64,000 nucleotides of DNA from Paramarasmius palmivorus. Lineage: Eukaryota > Basidiomycota > Agaricomycetes > Agaricales > Marasmiaceae. Location: contig JAYKXP010000074.1 of the NCBI GenBank assembly GCA_037176845.1, positions 62,001 to 126,000 on the forward strand, written 5' to 3'. The stretch's first letter is position 1. Each line of letters opens with the position of its first letter. The notes beneath the pieces are model-generated. The model did not search any database. It saw only the letters and a program-made list of their open reading frames with translations, and was not told the origin of the DNA. This document shows, piece after piece, positions 1 to 11,196 of the stretch. The position numbers and the translations under genes were made by a program.

Positions 1-1970
1 TCAGTGTCCGGTTCGCTGTCAATCGTATTGGGCACGCATTGGGAATAATCTGAATATGACAATGCAATAGTGAGCAGAGATATTGAAGGGAAGTATGGGA
101 GCACCTTACTTGGACTTTGTGCGACACAAGTGGAGCCAGCATCACAGACAGTGGCACTATTGGTTCCGCCAACGCCCTAAACACGCTACAATCAGTCTTG
201 AAGGATCTGGCGAGCAGTGGCCAAACTAACCGCACATTGACCCCAGAAGGGAATAGCCAAGGCAGTCGGAATAGTGAAGACTACTGTGAATGCGAGGAGA
301 GACAGCCGAGGCATGGTTTACAGCAACTGGGAGCACATATGGATTGGCTCTTTATAGTAGACATGCCGGTAGAATTCAACATTCCGAGTCTGGAATTGCA
401 TTCGCCGTCAATCTTCCGATATGTGTCGATGTGATACTACTTACCTGGTCGTGTGGTATGACTGAGTTTAGGCTGAATAGTTGAACAAGACGAATTTCCT
501 GAGAAGACTTAAGGAATATGTCAGTCATTCAAAATACATCACGGGCCGGTATCAGACAACTAACTCACATGCTGATTGAAATGGGCACTTCCCAGAACGG
601 AGCAATAAGGCTTGCATATGAACAGCATGCCTTAGGCTTAACGAAAGTTGAGTTGCTGTGTCTGTCAAGCCGCGGCCGACGACTCTGGCAAAACGATTTG
701 CATGCATGATACATCCCTTTGACGTGACTTCTGGGCACAGGACCATCCGCGATATGATAAATTGGTTCCATCCGCAAGACAAGGGCCGAAATGCTGATGA
801 TGGAATGGATGCTTGACCGACTATCTTCGACCGCAGGTCTTCCGTCGAGATCTACTAATAGGTATTATATAGGGACAGAAGATCAAAATTATTGCAGCAC
901 ATACCAGCTATATAGTCCATCAGTTCTGACGCTCTGACGAGGTTTTGAGGATGCGGAGCGAATGATGACCGGCAACAGTGTTGGTCGTGGTCGTGGTACA
1001 AAAACGAGACGCACCGGACGCGGCGGTTTTTATTTTGAACCTGAACCATCATCTACCTGTCAAATTCCTTAACTCGCTGCTAGCTCCCCGAGGCACTAAA
1101 GCTGTGCTGACCTCAAAATCTATGCAAAGGGGTGGTCGGGATCCAAAGAGATGAGGTGATAGACACCAGACGATTTTATCAACATGAATGTGAGTGCATT
1201 TTACTCGTTACAGAAGAGATCTCTTTCTAATTTTCCAAAGCTATACAATAAAAGAAAGCACACCTTCCATCAACACAAGGAAACAAGTTGAGGAATCTCA
1301 CCCAAAGCACTTTTCGACATAAGACATTTTCCCCGGAATGTTCCCCAGCGCAAAGCCAAAGCTCACTATTCGTGGATTTCGTACGCAACGAACACATACT
1401 GGCATCCACAAGAACTTGTTGGACGTCTACTCCAATTTTACCTCTCGATCTCGAGACTATCAATATCAATATCGACGTGTCTACGAAAGGTCCCAATTGC
1501 GGGCTACGCAACACCACTATTTACACTTTCCCCAACCTACGCGACACACAAATGCCATACGAGCGATCGTTCGTTGAAACGAGAGTATCCTCGACCTTGC
1601 TTCATGCAAAGGATGAGTTCTAGGCGGCCGTTAATTGTAACAAGATGACATGGGTCGAACATGGGTTCAACGTTACAGCTTTACAGCCTGGTTTGGGCTG
1701 GAACACAATGATGATATTTTGGGCCTCGACGGGTAATTGCCATTTTGTTTCAGTGAGTCATCTCAGCCTACGTGTCTGGCAACGATGCTGATGCTCCTTT
1801 ATGGTTTACCCTCAGCTATCGTTTCTTCACGAGCTGCATAGACTATACATTATGGTTGAACGCCCTCGAGATCAAAGACGTGCCCTATTGGGGGCTTTAT
1901 TGTATCTTACTACTACCACTTCTGTAGTCAAGTACAACATGATAAATACCATTAAATTACCAAAGTCCGT
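1..1970. other. Left-edge stretch without a supported gene
   Basis: Only short frames are present on either strand (the longest about 125 codons), none with a recognisable domain or splice-consistent continuation. It forms the 3' flank of the minus-strand MYND gene. A frame at 1288-1623 (+) was examined and not accepted. Confidence 0.5.
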
Positions 1971-3904
1971 TCATTCGGTCTGAATGTCCTCCAGATACAA
2001 CCACCTCAAATCACAAGTAGTATCATGCGAGGGAAGACGTATGTGCACTATAACATGCCTCCTTGGGACAGCTTGCCGTCTTATTAGACGTAGTCGCTTC
2101 TCTAGCGGACAATCTTCCCAGATGCAGTCGCACACCTTTGTCGAATTCCGGTTAAAGTGGTCCGTAGTGAACACCATCGGCCATTTGCGATAGTCATACT
2201 CGGCCACAATGGTGTCCGATGGGTGCTGTAGTGCAACTTCGCGAAGCAAGTACTCCTTCCTTGTGAGTATGTCTCGATGGACGAGATACTTGATGAATTG
2301 CTCGTCTTGGAAGGACGCCATTCGGGAACGACCTGGGGACAAGAAAAGTGGGCAAAAGATTCAGGGCCTGTAGGAGAACCAGAACTTACGTGCTTCTGCG
2401 TCCGGTCCCAATGTTTTGCATTCGTGCTGATGTCCGGATTTCCAGTGGGCCTTTTGGCATTTCTTTGAGCAGTAGGTTGCAACCAAACAGGCAGTACATC
2501 GCTTGAACTTGACCCGCTTAGGTGTATCCTGACGTGACTTCAAGGGACACTATACACCGGTCAGCGAGATCATCCTCACGGGAGCAAAGTTACATACCAA
2601 ATGATTACTGCACGATCGCAAGTCGTTATCATCGAACTGATACATCTGACACTTGACTGTCCAAGAGTCCTGGTTGAGCTTCCTAATTGCAGGTACGAGG
2701 GATGCCTTGTGCAAAGCGGCATTGGGGAGTAACAGAGGAGCTGAATGCCTCAATACTCTGTTGAGTACTGGGCGTAGGATAAGAAATGGTGCGAGACAAT
2801 TCAAGGTCTCGTGAAATGTCTCCGATAGTGGAACCATGACCCTCATCTTGAGCATGAGCGAGACCTTCATGGTGTTGATGTACTCGTCCAAGACTACAAG
2901 GACGGGTAGTAGGCCACAGTCAAGGGCTTTGGCTGCCCAGTCAAAGCTTCGAGTGAAGCAAGCCTGAATACATCTACAGCCAAAGATCAGGATATCACCA
3001 AAGACGGTGATATCATAATCCGCTGGTACTGTGTTTCGTATCACGGTTGGCACGCGAGATATCACCTCCACGAGTACCGACATAATCTCGTCTGGTAGAG
3101 ACAGGTCCGGCGAGATCAAGCGTAAGGGAATCGTGAAAGCGTGGCAGGCTAGACGCATTGCAGACCGAACTACACACCCATCGAAATCCTGATTCGACTT
3201 GGCCAGCTCCTCGCGGAAGATGCTGGAGCAAGTTTTGGGTACGAGGTAGTACGCGAATGTGTCCAAGAGCGACTGGCGCGGTATCTCGTCCAATAGCTCC
3301 ATGACACGCATCCAGAAGAGCTCGAAAATGGGGTCGCGGATGTAGGCTAGGTTACAAGTAACTTTCGCCATGAGGGCAACGAATGTGGGCTCCATTTTGA
3401 GAACGACCCTCTGCTGTGCTGCAGAGTAGTGATCGTTGATCTGTACCAAGAATACGAGGATGCGGCAACAAACGAACACCAACTTTTCGTAGAAGTCAGC
3501 ACCTTCTCGCGTCTTGGGGCGCTCGTAGAGAGGCAGAATGTAGCCCTCAGCCAAGGGAGCTAATTTGGCGTAAATGGGTGACCACAATCGTGCGATGTTC
3601 TGTAACTCCTGGGGATCCCCGATCATGAGATTTGTGTGCGCGACAATGACCATGAGCGACAATAGGACTTTCTTTGATATTTCATCTGGGGCCGACGGGT
3701 CAAAGGTAGAGGGAAGCTGTGTTTGCAGTGCGTGTTTTGCTTCGTTCATTGAAGGTGCATTCGGGAGATTGATGATCTCATCCTCCAGTTCCTTGAGTCG
3801 TGAAATTCGACTACTGGAGAGATGCATCAACTAGAAAAAGTCAAAAAAACAGGCCACTCGTCAACAACATAGAAACTCACAGGCTGCCGCAGCCTTTTAT
3901 CCAT
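1971..3904 (-). CDS. MYND-type zinc finger protein (copy 1), four exons
   Basis: Exons on the minus strand are 3904-3881, 3830-2598, 2549-2390 and 2332-1971, giving 592 residues; the introns are 50, 48 and 57 bases with GT..AG ends. The first exon encodes only eight residues (MDKRLRQP) and was placed because the paralogue at 32296 has the same mini-exon (MDRRLLNP). Residues 1-410 are a mostly helical region I do not recognise. The MYND finger spans about residues 415-463, with ligands C415, C420, C437, C440, C446, C450, H459 and C463; the first Cys pair is split by the second intron. MYND fingers usually bind proline-rich peptides in protein complexes. A C-terminal part of about 120 residues is conserved with the paralogue (FQDEQFIKYLV, RWLYLED). 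Its partner and substrate are unknown. The family call is firm, the function is not. Confidence 0.85.
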
Positions 3905-4893
3905 TTTCTCCGCGTTCACCTTCACTATAACTAGGATTGGCCGACGACCGCTATATTTGAAATAAAATAAATCGGAAGCCGTAGGAGTGAAAAGGGGAAG
4001 GTTCAAAGAGGGAGTGACCGTGACGTGACGCGACGACGCGACTGAAGCTGAAAAAACGCAGCGATTATGTACCGCGCTCATGAGTAAAGCCATGGTAGAT
4101 ATAGGGATGATTAAGAGGTCTGTTGTGTTTCAATTCAATACAGGAAGGGAAGCAACATCATGATGCGATCATATATGTAGGTAGAACCCGATGCGCCTAG
4201 CAGATATAAGTACAGATGCGAAATCCTCCATCACGGGTCTCCTCGAGAAAATTCGTCAGCCGGAAGCGCCTCCAGCTTGCTAACCCAGACACCCGACTCT
4301 TCCACCATAGCAATGATGTCAGGTAACGAACCCGTAGGTACCCTTCGTAGCAAGCTAAAATGGCGATCCGACGCCAGGAGTTTTATATAGGTGATGGAGA
4401 AAGGCATCGCGAGAGGATACGATAGAGGTCGGTGTCACGATGTTGAAGAACCGAAGTTTTGTTATCATCACATGATGGAGATACAGAGGGTTCTATGCTG
4501 GGAGGCCATTGATCAACTTCCAGTTCTTTGTGACTGTGTATCGATGAGTTTCGTGAACCCAGGTACCCCACGTTGTCGCCACCGGGCGGCCTACGGACTT
4601 GCAAGCTATCTGGTTGCCCAGAAATGGAAAACCATCACCGTCAAAGAAACCAGGAACAAGGCAGTTCTCCGAGCATGACAGGATCACGATTACCTGAGCA
4701 GGAGAACGCTCTTTAGCACAATAGGTCAAAAAGGCCACAAGTCATTTAAATACCCCTACCTTGCAAGCAGCGCATCTCTATCCAATACCACCACCATCCG
4801 CGACACCCTAGTACCACTCCATTACTCCTCTGTATCCATTCTCAAGCCCATCACCTCCCCACAATAGCCATTGAAATACCTGCGCCTCACTAG
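3905..4893. other. Divergent intergenic region between MYND gene and DUF6699 array
   Basis: This region separates the minus-strand MYND gene from the plus-strand DUF6699 array, so it should hold both promoters. A TATA-like run (TTTAAATACCCC) begins near 4745 and is followed by a pyrimidine- and CCA-rich leader (4790-4890). Short frames at 4383-4738 on both strands look like chance. Confidence 0.45.
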
Positions 4894-4943
4894 GTATGTT
4901 CATCGTCGGGAACGGACAGACCTAGGCTGACCATGGCGTGCAG
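4894..4943 (+). other. Probable 5'-UTR intron of DUF6699 gene 1
   Basis: GTATGT at 4894 and TGCAG ending at 4943 frame a 50-base intron upstream of the first start codon. The second and fourth DUF6699 units have equivalent introns at 6214-6276 and 8815-8885, each starting GTATGTCC after an AAG and ending TAG. The position relative to the start codon is kept, which argues for a real leader intron copied with the unit. Confidence 0.55.
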
Positions 4944-5162
4944 TATCGAGACTGTCCCCAAACGCAACACAAAAACTTTCCCGCTCAAAGTCCTTTCCTC
5001 AAATCTCCCCTAGCACAAACTTCCTATTCGTGGTTCCTCGTACCACGACCACGCACGACCTGCGACAGCGAATCTCGGAACGAGGACCCTCACCCTCAGG
5101 AGACCACCTGGAACCAATTACAGCACCAATTGCCACAACCAAACAAAACTCTGTACTCCCAA

Positions 5163-5690
5163 ATGTCCAACTCATCGTCCTACACGTCCTCCGCCAGTTC
5201 AGTGTCTTCGGCACGTGCCGCGCTCACCGAAGTTGGCGCCCACTCCAATTTGAATCAGCCCGCCCGACCCCCAGCGCTAAACCGGGGCTGCGTGCCATTG
5301 CCATCGCAGACTTTGACAGGCGATCAGGCAGAACTGCACTCCGTATTGGAGTATAAAATCGGAGCGCCATATGCCGACTGGGGCCTGACAAAGCCTCTTG
5401 AAAGGGCGTTGGAAGGTTTCGGGGAGTATCTGACTGAATTCGCAACAATGCCTCCACTGCCTTCTCTGTCCGTGATTCATCCACAATTACCATGGTGTAT
5501 TACGGTGCACCGGACAGACTTTGATGGGGTGACAGTGGGAGATGTATTGACGGGGATATATTCGGCAATGGGGATGCATTTGGCTGGTGGTAAAGGAACA
5601 AGATTGCAACTTCTGGGAGGAAAAAGGCTTTTGGCGGGACTGAGGAAGAGCGGGTTCGACGGGGACGTATGGGAGATGGTCGTTGTTTGA
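5163..5690 (+). CDS. DUF6699-domain protein, tandem copy 1
   Basis: A single coding exon of 175 residues; 5163 is the first ATG after the leader intron. Residues 1-45 are Ser/Ala-rich and probably disordered. The rest matches the fungal DUF6699 pattern: GCVPLPSQ, a HSVLEY strand, a W-D/G-L segment, a Pro-rich LPSLSVIH, then LPWCITVH and VTVGDVLTGIY, ending GDVWEMVVV at the stop. DUF6699 proteins are common in Agaricomycetes and have no assigned function that I know of. There is no signal peptide or membrane segment, so the protein is probably cytosolic or nuclear. It is the first of four head-to-tail copies. Confidence 0.8.
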   Translation: MSNSSSYTSSASSVSSARAALTEVGAHSNLNQPARPPALNRGCVPLPSQTLTGDQAELHSVLEYKIGAPYADWGLTKPLERALEGFGEYLTEFATMPPLPSLSVIHPQLPWCITVHRTDFDGVTVGDVLTGIYSAMGMHLAGGKGTRLQLLGGKRLLAGLRKSGFDGDVWEMVVV

Positions 5691-6050
5691 TTAGCGTCAC
5701 TTTCTTGGATTTCTAGTTTCACCTCGTGCAAAACGGACAATTTTCCTGTATAAATACCTACACGTATCTATGATGTTCATTTATGTCTTGAGATTCCATT
5801 ACAACGTGCTGGGTCATGTCAAGGAGGGACTTGGACGATATGTAAGGATTATCCGTGTTTGAAATGTCTAGAGAAGATTTGTCAGCTATAAGTATAAGGC
5901 TCAGCAAGGGGATGTGGGCAAACCTTCGATAACAAGTCATCATATCATCTATGTTCAGAACGCAACGCCCTCAGTAGTAACACCGTCACGCTACCACTGT
6001 GACTTTGAATAAGCCACGTCCTGGTCCGTGCGCAGAATTGAGACGAAGGT

Positions 6051-6062
6051 GTACAAAAGAGC
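6051..6062 (+). promoter_or_regulatory. TATA-like core promoter element shared by DUF6699 units
   Basis: The motif GTACAAAAGAGC lies about 395 bases before the start of copy 2. The same motif occurs at 7297-7308 before copy 3 and at 8650-8661 before copy 4. It follows a conserved CGTGC(A/G)CA(A/G)AAT..GAGRC block and precedes a CCA-rich leader. The constant placement suggests a core promoter, but this is inference. Confidence 0.4.
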
Positions 6063-6445
6063 TCCATGGGCTCCCTGCTGTCCATTCTTCCCTACTTTGT
6101 CCATTACCACCACCACCACCACCATCAAGCTCGCGACATCTCGAAAACCTGATACGTCCATCCCGGCAACAACATTCCTTCCGCGAAGAAGCAATAAAGT
6201 GTTTGGGCCGAAGGTATGTCCTGCGACGAGAATGACTGAATCAACGCCCATCAGACCTCAGACGACGTTGACATAGAGCCCCGGAAGCACGCCAAACGAG
6301 CAGCACGACACCTTTTAGTCTATAGCGTGCGCTCAAGACAACCAGTGTCCTGTATCAACCGACGACCTGAACACCAACACAGCCGGTTGACCGCTCTTGT
6401 AGAGCGCAGCAAACGGGATAAATCTCTAACAAGCACCATCTGGAT

Positions 6446-6991
6446 ATGCTTACCCACGTTCAAACGTCTTCGTCGTCGACCTGCGCATTGTCGATGATGC
6501 CAGCAAAATTTCCTTATTTGGCAGGTCTTCAAAAACCCCAAAACGATGCCCATTCCATTCAACCTGTTCATCCTCCGGCGCTTGTCAGAGGCTGCTTGGC
6601 GCTTCCCTCGCAAATGCTGACAGGTGACCTGGTTGTGTTGCATCCCGTGCTGCAATACAGAGCCAGAGCGCCGTACGTAAATTGGGATTTGACAAGGATT
6701 GACGGTGTGCAGGGAGGCTCCGGAACGTATCTGGAGGAGCTGGCGACTCAGCCTCCATTGCCGTCCATGACAGTAATTCATGGACATCTGCCATGGTGCA
6801 TTACGGTACACCAGTCGGATTATAGGGGCGTGACGGTTGTAGATGTCCTGAGGGCGATATATTTCGCGATGAGGACATATCTGGACGGTAGCAGGGGGAC
6901 TAGATTACAGCTTCTCGGGGGAAGGAAATTGCTGATAGGACTGAGGAAGCATGGAATCGACGGGGATGTCTGGGAAATGGTCGTTGTCTGA
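6446..6991 (+). CDS. DUF6699-domain protein, tandem copy 2
   Basis: A single coding exon of 181 residues starting at the first ATG after a leader intron (6214-6276). The N-terminal 45 residues are Ser/Pro-rich. The domain keeps GCLALPSQ, LHPVLQYR, NWDLT, LATQPPLPSMTVIH, LPWCITVHQSD, VTVVDVLRAIY and the terminal GDVWEMVVV. A one-residue deletion relative to copy 3 follows WDLT. The 3' flank (TTTCTTGGACCT) resembles those of copies 1 and 3, so the whole transcription unit was duplicated. Confidence 0.8.
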   Translation: MLTHVQTSSSSTCALSMMPAKFPYLAGLQKPQNDAHSIQPVHPPALVRGCLALPSQMLTGDLVVLHPVLQYRARAPYVNWDLTRIDGVQGGSGTYLEELATQPPLPSMTVIHGHLPWCITVHQSDYRGVTVVDVLRAIYFAMRTYLDGSRGTRLQLLGGRKLLIGLRKHGIDGDVWEMVVV

Positions 6992-7598
6992 GTGCTTTCA
7001 ATTTCTTGGACCTGTAATTTCGTGATGATTAGCATTGTAACACAAGTATTTCTTGTATATCCACCTTGTATTTATGCTCTATCATGAGTCAAACTAGCCT
7101 AGAACCATATCTGAATGTGAATTTTCAATCGTGAAATGAAATTGCAGGTGAGGGCTTACCTTGCATGACAAGTCCACAATCTTGTTCAAAGCAATCAAGC
7201 ACGGTGTGATTCCCGAAATAGGAAGGCAATGCCTTGTCACGGTGTCACTCCAGCTTTGCCTGGTCCGTGCGCAAAATCGAGGCAGAATTCGTGGGAGTAC
7301 AAAAGAGCGGGCTCCCTGATGTCCACTATTCCCCCCAACACAATTCTACCCATCACCACCGCCATCTGCGTGATTACGCACGAAACACGCCTGGGCTCTT
7401 TCCGTCGTCCGCCCCAGTAGCTGTGACCGTTCCAATCACAGAACCTGATTCAAGGAGTGCTTCTCGGAGCCAGAGGACCAGCATTGTCGACATCGTGTTC
7501 GACATTGACACAGATCCCGGAGGGCATTTCAAAGGACTTGTCAGATCCCTCGGTCCATATCGCGCCCACAGCAAGATAGGCACCCATAGTACTCAATC

Positions 7599-8225
7599 AT
7601 GTTGTTCAACTCTCTAGACACCGCCGAGATAGACCAAGCTAGGCCGCTATTGAAGGTAGCAGTCGGGAGTCGCCAACCAAACAGGTTGCCCCACATCCGT
7701 GAGCGTTTTCCGTGGCACCATACATCGTCGACGGTGCCAGTCAAGAACCTTCATTCGGCGGGCTCTCATCACCGGGTTGAGGCCCAATCCACTCAGCCCA
7801 CTTGTCCTCCAGCGCTTATCCGAAGCTGCGTAGCGCTACCGTCACAAGCTGTGACAGGTGACCTGGCCGTACTGCATCCCGTGCTACAGTACAAACCCAG
7901 AGCTCCGTACACGACCTGGGATTTGACAGTGCCTCTTGACGGTGCGCAGGGAGGCTCTAGGGCGTATATGATGGAACTGGCAACCAAGCCTTCGTTACCG
8001 TCGATGACGGTAGTGCACCCACAACTGCCATGGTGCATTACGGTTCACCAATCGCACTGCGAAGGTGTGATGGTTGCGGATGTACTGAGAGCGATATTTT
8101 CGGCAATGGGAACATATCTGGGTGGTGGAGGAGGAATGAGATTACAGCTTCTTTCAGGAAGAATGCTGGTGGGCCTCAGGAAGAGTGGAGTTGACGGGGA
8201 TGTCTGGGAGATGGTTGTCGTCTGA
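7599..8225 (+). CDS. DUF6699-domain protein, tandem copy 3, shifted start
   Basis: The frame is 208 residues from ATG 7599 and ends with the family signature GDVWEMVVV. The domain (residues about 62-208) is intact: SCVALPSQ, LHPVLQYK, TWDLT, LPSMTVVH, LPWCITVHQS, VMVADVLRAIF. The N-terminus differs from the siblings. The codon aligned with the start of copy 4 is AGG at 7683-7685 instead of ATG, so the copy can begin only at the in-frame ATG 28 codons upstream or be poorly translated. I see no clear GTATGT leader intron in this unit. It may be functional with a new N-terminus or may be decaying. Confidence 0.65.
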   Translation: MLFNSLDTAEIDQARPLLKVAVGSRQPNRLPHIRERFPWHHTSSTVPVKNLHSAGSHHRVEAQSTQPTCPPALIRSCVALPSQAVTGDLAVLHPVLQYKPRAPYTTWDLTVPLDGAQGGSRAYMMELATKPSLPSMTVVHPQLPWCITVHQSHCEGVMVADVLRAIFSAMGTYLGGGGGMRLQLLSGRMLVGLRKSGVDGDVWEMVVV

Positions 8226-9067
8226 GGATTGTTGATTTCTTGCACCTTTGGATTCATCGTGATTAGAATTTTGCTGAAGCAGAAGCTTGTTGTATATATA
8301 CTCACTCTGTATCTATTGACAGCCTTGAATCTGTACCTGATCATGACAATCCGAGCGATTAGATATGTGTCCCGCTACCAAGACAGTCTGCCTGCACGGT
8401 ACCGACGGCAAGGCGGAGCGCGGACTCGGTAGCAATCTCTTCCTAAACTTATAAATGAGTAAGAATTCTCAATTATAGGAAATACAAAACAGCGCAAACG
8501 GAGGCTCACCTTCAACATTGACAAGTCAACAAGTCACTCTTCTTTGTGCGCGACGCGTGAATCAAACACGCTGCACATCCAGAATCGGAAAGTAACGATT
8601 TGTCACGGTGTCACCCCCGTGCACAAAATCGAGGCAGGGATTTGGAGGAGTACAAAAGAGCACCACGAATTTTCTGGTGCCCGTTATTCCCCTATCCCAA
8701 CTCTACCCAACACCACCACCATCTACGCCTGAGAGACGCTCCAGAGCCTTCAGCATCGTAGTCCCAGCAGCGATACCTTTTCACACAAGAATTGTGCCGA
8801 CTATTTTGACCAAGGTATGTCCATTGTTGAGAACGGGCGAAGCCGAGCGTGCCACATCGTGAACGACGCTGACACTAGCCCTTAGGAGCACTCTAGGCGA
8901 CTTGCACGACATATCCATTTCCACATCGCACTCCACAACGAGCTCGAAATAAACTGCGTTGGGTAGCCCAACGGTATCGACCAACGAACAGAACACGACC
9001 AGAACGACCGGTACCATCGAGGAAACCGTATCACTCTAAAAAGAGGACCACCACTCATCGCCTGAAC

Positions 9068-9613
9068 ATGTTTCCCAACATCCAAAAGCCCTCGTCGTTG
9101 TCCTACGCATCCTCGACGATACCAGCGAAATTCCCTTATTTGGCAGTCCCTCGATACCCCCAAACTAGCGCCCAGTTTGTGCAGCCCGTTCAGCCACCAG
9201 CGCCAATTAGCGGTTGTGTAGCACTGCCATCGCAGAGCATGTCCGGGGGTCAGGTGGTGTTACACCCAGTATTGCGATACAGAGGCAGAGCGCTGTACCC
9301 GAGGTGGGATTTGTCGAGGCCTTTGGAGCTCGAGGGGGCGGCGGAGCCGTATTTGAGAGAGTTGGCGACAGAACCGGCGTTACCGTCGATAACGGTGGTT
9401 CATAGGCTTCTGCCTTGGTGCATAACGGTGCACCAGTCAGATGCAAGAGGGGTGATGGTATTGGATGTGTTGAGGGCCGTGGTTTCGGCGTTCAGGATGC
9501 CTTTGGAAGGCGGCAGATATACGAGGCTGCAGCTACTTCAAGGTGGCCGATTTCTCGTGGGATTGCAGAAGAGCGCTTTGGGAGGGGATGTTTGGGAGAT
9601 GATAGTAGTCTAA
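9068..9613 (+). CDS. DUF6699-domain protein, tandem copy 4
   Basis: A single coding exon of 181 residues. 9068 is the first ATG after the leader intron (8815-8885), and the roughly 180-base leader exon contains no earlier ATG, which supports this start. The N-terminus (FPNIQKPSSLSYASS) aligns with copies 2 and 3. The domain has GCVALPSQ, LHPVLRYRGRALYPRWDLSRP, LPSITVVH, LPWCITVHQSD, VMVLDVLRAVV and GDVWEMIVV at the end. It is the most diverged of the four and its coding sequence appears more GC-rich. Confidence 0.8.
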   Translation: MFPNIQKPSSLSYASSTIPAKFPYLAVPRYPQTSAQFVQPVQPPAPISGCVALPSQSMSGGQVVLHPVLRYRGRALYPRWDLSRPLELEGAAEPYLRELATEPALPSITVVHRLLPWCITVHQSDARGVMVLDVLRAVVSAFRMPLEGGRYTRLQLLQGGRFLVGLQKSALGGDVWEMIVV

Positions 9614-11196
9614 TTGTTGTTGTTTTCTTGCATTTGGGAAACCTGTCATGGACATCTCACGGTTAAGTATTGTATGTATAAGCAACCCACAACCTCTTAT
9701 ACGTACCTTTGTATTTATAACATAGGCATGGCCGTTCATAGGGAATTTTGCAAGTATCGTCCACATAATAGGTTCACAAATGTATTTCCAGGAATTCAGA
9801 AGATACGGGACTGTTGAACGTGTCCTATGTCAATGATACCCAGCACGACATTGAACTCTGTCACTCACCATAGCTATAGCCAATTCTCTAACTATCTGCT
9901 CTCCCGATTCGTTCAACATCAAATTTAAGAGGAATACAAAATCATGTCGCAGCCCATGGTGTCAGCGCACGGATAGCTCGACGGCGTTCTAGCAAAAGAT
10001 GTAAAATGTCAGCACACATCGTAACCTTTTGTAGCCAAGCTCACCTGGACTGTGCGTTGCACCGTCGTCAGGAGTAACAAAGGCCTTGAAAGAGAACCTC
10101 CAAGCGTAGAAGAAAAGAAGGGTTTAGCTTCAGCATGTGCTGTCGTCGTCGTTTGCAGCGCTGACGGAACCGAGTTGATCGTTGTCGAGAAGGTCACCTA
10201 GTCACGCGTTACGCATCACGCTCTCATCTCTTTCCGCCTTTCCACATGTTCTATGGTATCGATGGCCTGGAAGCCTACAACACTTCGATTTCCGCATTGA
10301 AAAGGACATGTATCACTACAATATTCCTGGGTTCGTGTCTCTGGGATATATTTCATGATAAGCTGCATTTCTGATCAGTTTACGCTCAGGACAGTTTTAC
10401 CTTCCAGCACTCAACAAAAACAGTGGCCAGGTCTCACCAATTTGCTTGTACTCCCCAAGCATATCCGAATATTGGGATAGGCCTATCGACCTTGCAGATC
10501 TTCAAGCCTCAGACTCAAACCTTCCAACTTGAACTACTCTATTTCAAGGACTCCCGCTACCATGACCTAACGATGAATATACCGGGAATAGAGTAAACCT
10601 ACTACCTTGAAGACATTTCTTCTCGCGGTATCCATCTCAGCTTCAAGAATCCCTTATGGTATCTCTGTTCAGCGTCCTTGTATCTCAGCTTGGTCGCAAG
10701 TCGAATCTGAGGCTTGGGCATCTCAACGGCGTCATCAGAATCAAAAACCATTGTTGTGCTATCATATCAGTAATCTGGTGTTCTCGTTTTTGGGTTATTA
10801 TCCCGCGGTCCAAGATATGGTATGGTCAGATCATCTTCTCCCCGAACTATACTGACTCTATGTTACAGTAAAGAGCAAGATTCCCATCTCGAAGGCCAGT
10901 ATCCTTCGAGGAATGCTCTGTTGGTCAGAACGAAGCCTGTCAGGTCGCCGCGAGAGTGAGCGGTTGTACTTAGTGGTTCTCGGTACTTGCTACATCATCT
11001 CCCGTACTGTTCGGATGTATCGTACTTAATATCAGGATCATGTATGTAAGAGAACAGAATGGATTGGACAGTTTCGAAGATTACATTGGGCAAGTTGGCG
11101 CTGGCAACGAACAGCGTGGGCAATCTTTGCTGGCGGTGATATCATACATACTCTATGCTGTAAGCCTTCTTTCTTGCCCCACCACCCATTGTAAGA
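9614..11196. other. Intergenic region, DUF6699 array to F-box gene
   Basis: No supported gene. A minus-strand frame at 10009-10197 is followed by a plausible GT..AG intron, but it lacks an ATG and recognisable residues. Frames at 10607-10871 and 11040-11372 (+) show no domain. The right part should hold the promoter of the F-box gene. Confidence 0.45.

Larger units (their letters stand above)
4890..9670 (+). repeat. Tandem array of four DUF6699 transcription units
   Basis: Start codons, or the equivalent codon in unit 3, lie at 5163, 6446, 7683 and 9068, giving steps of 1283, 1237 and 1385 bases. Copies share the coding region and parts of the 3' flank. Units 2-4 also share the promoter-like motif and the CCA-rich leader, and units 1, 2 and 4 share the leader intron. 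This is the pattern left by unequal crossing-over of a gene with its own promoter. Confidence 0.75.

Noticed and set aside
1288..1623. 111-codon frame whose DNA vaguely resembles the leader of DUF6699 copy 1 (CTATTCGTGG)
   Set aside because: Similarity covers only a few dozen bases and no domain follows.
10009..10197. Minus-strand frame with a plausible downstream intron
   Set aside because: The frame opens with GTG, not ATG, and ends nine codons after the intron; no family.
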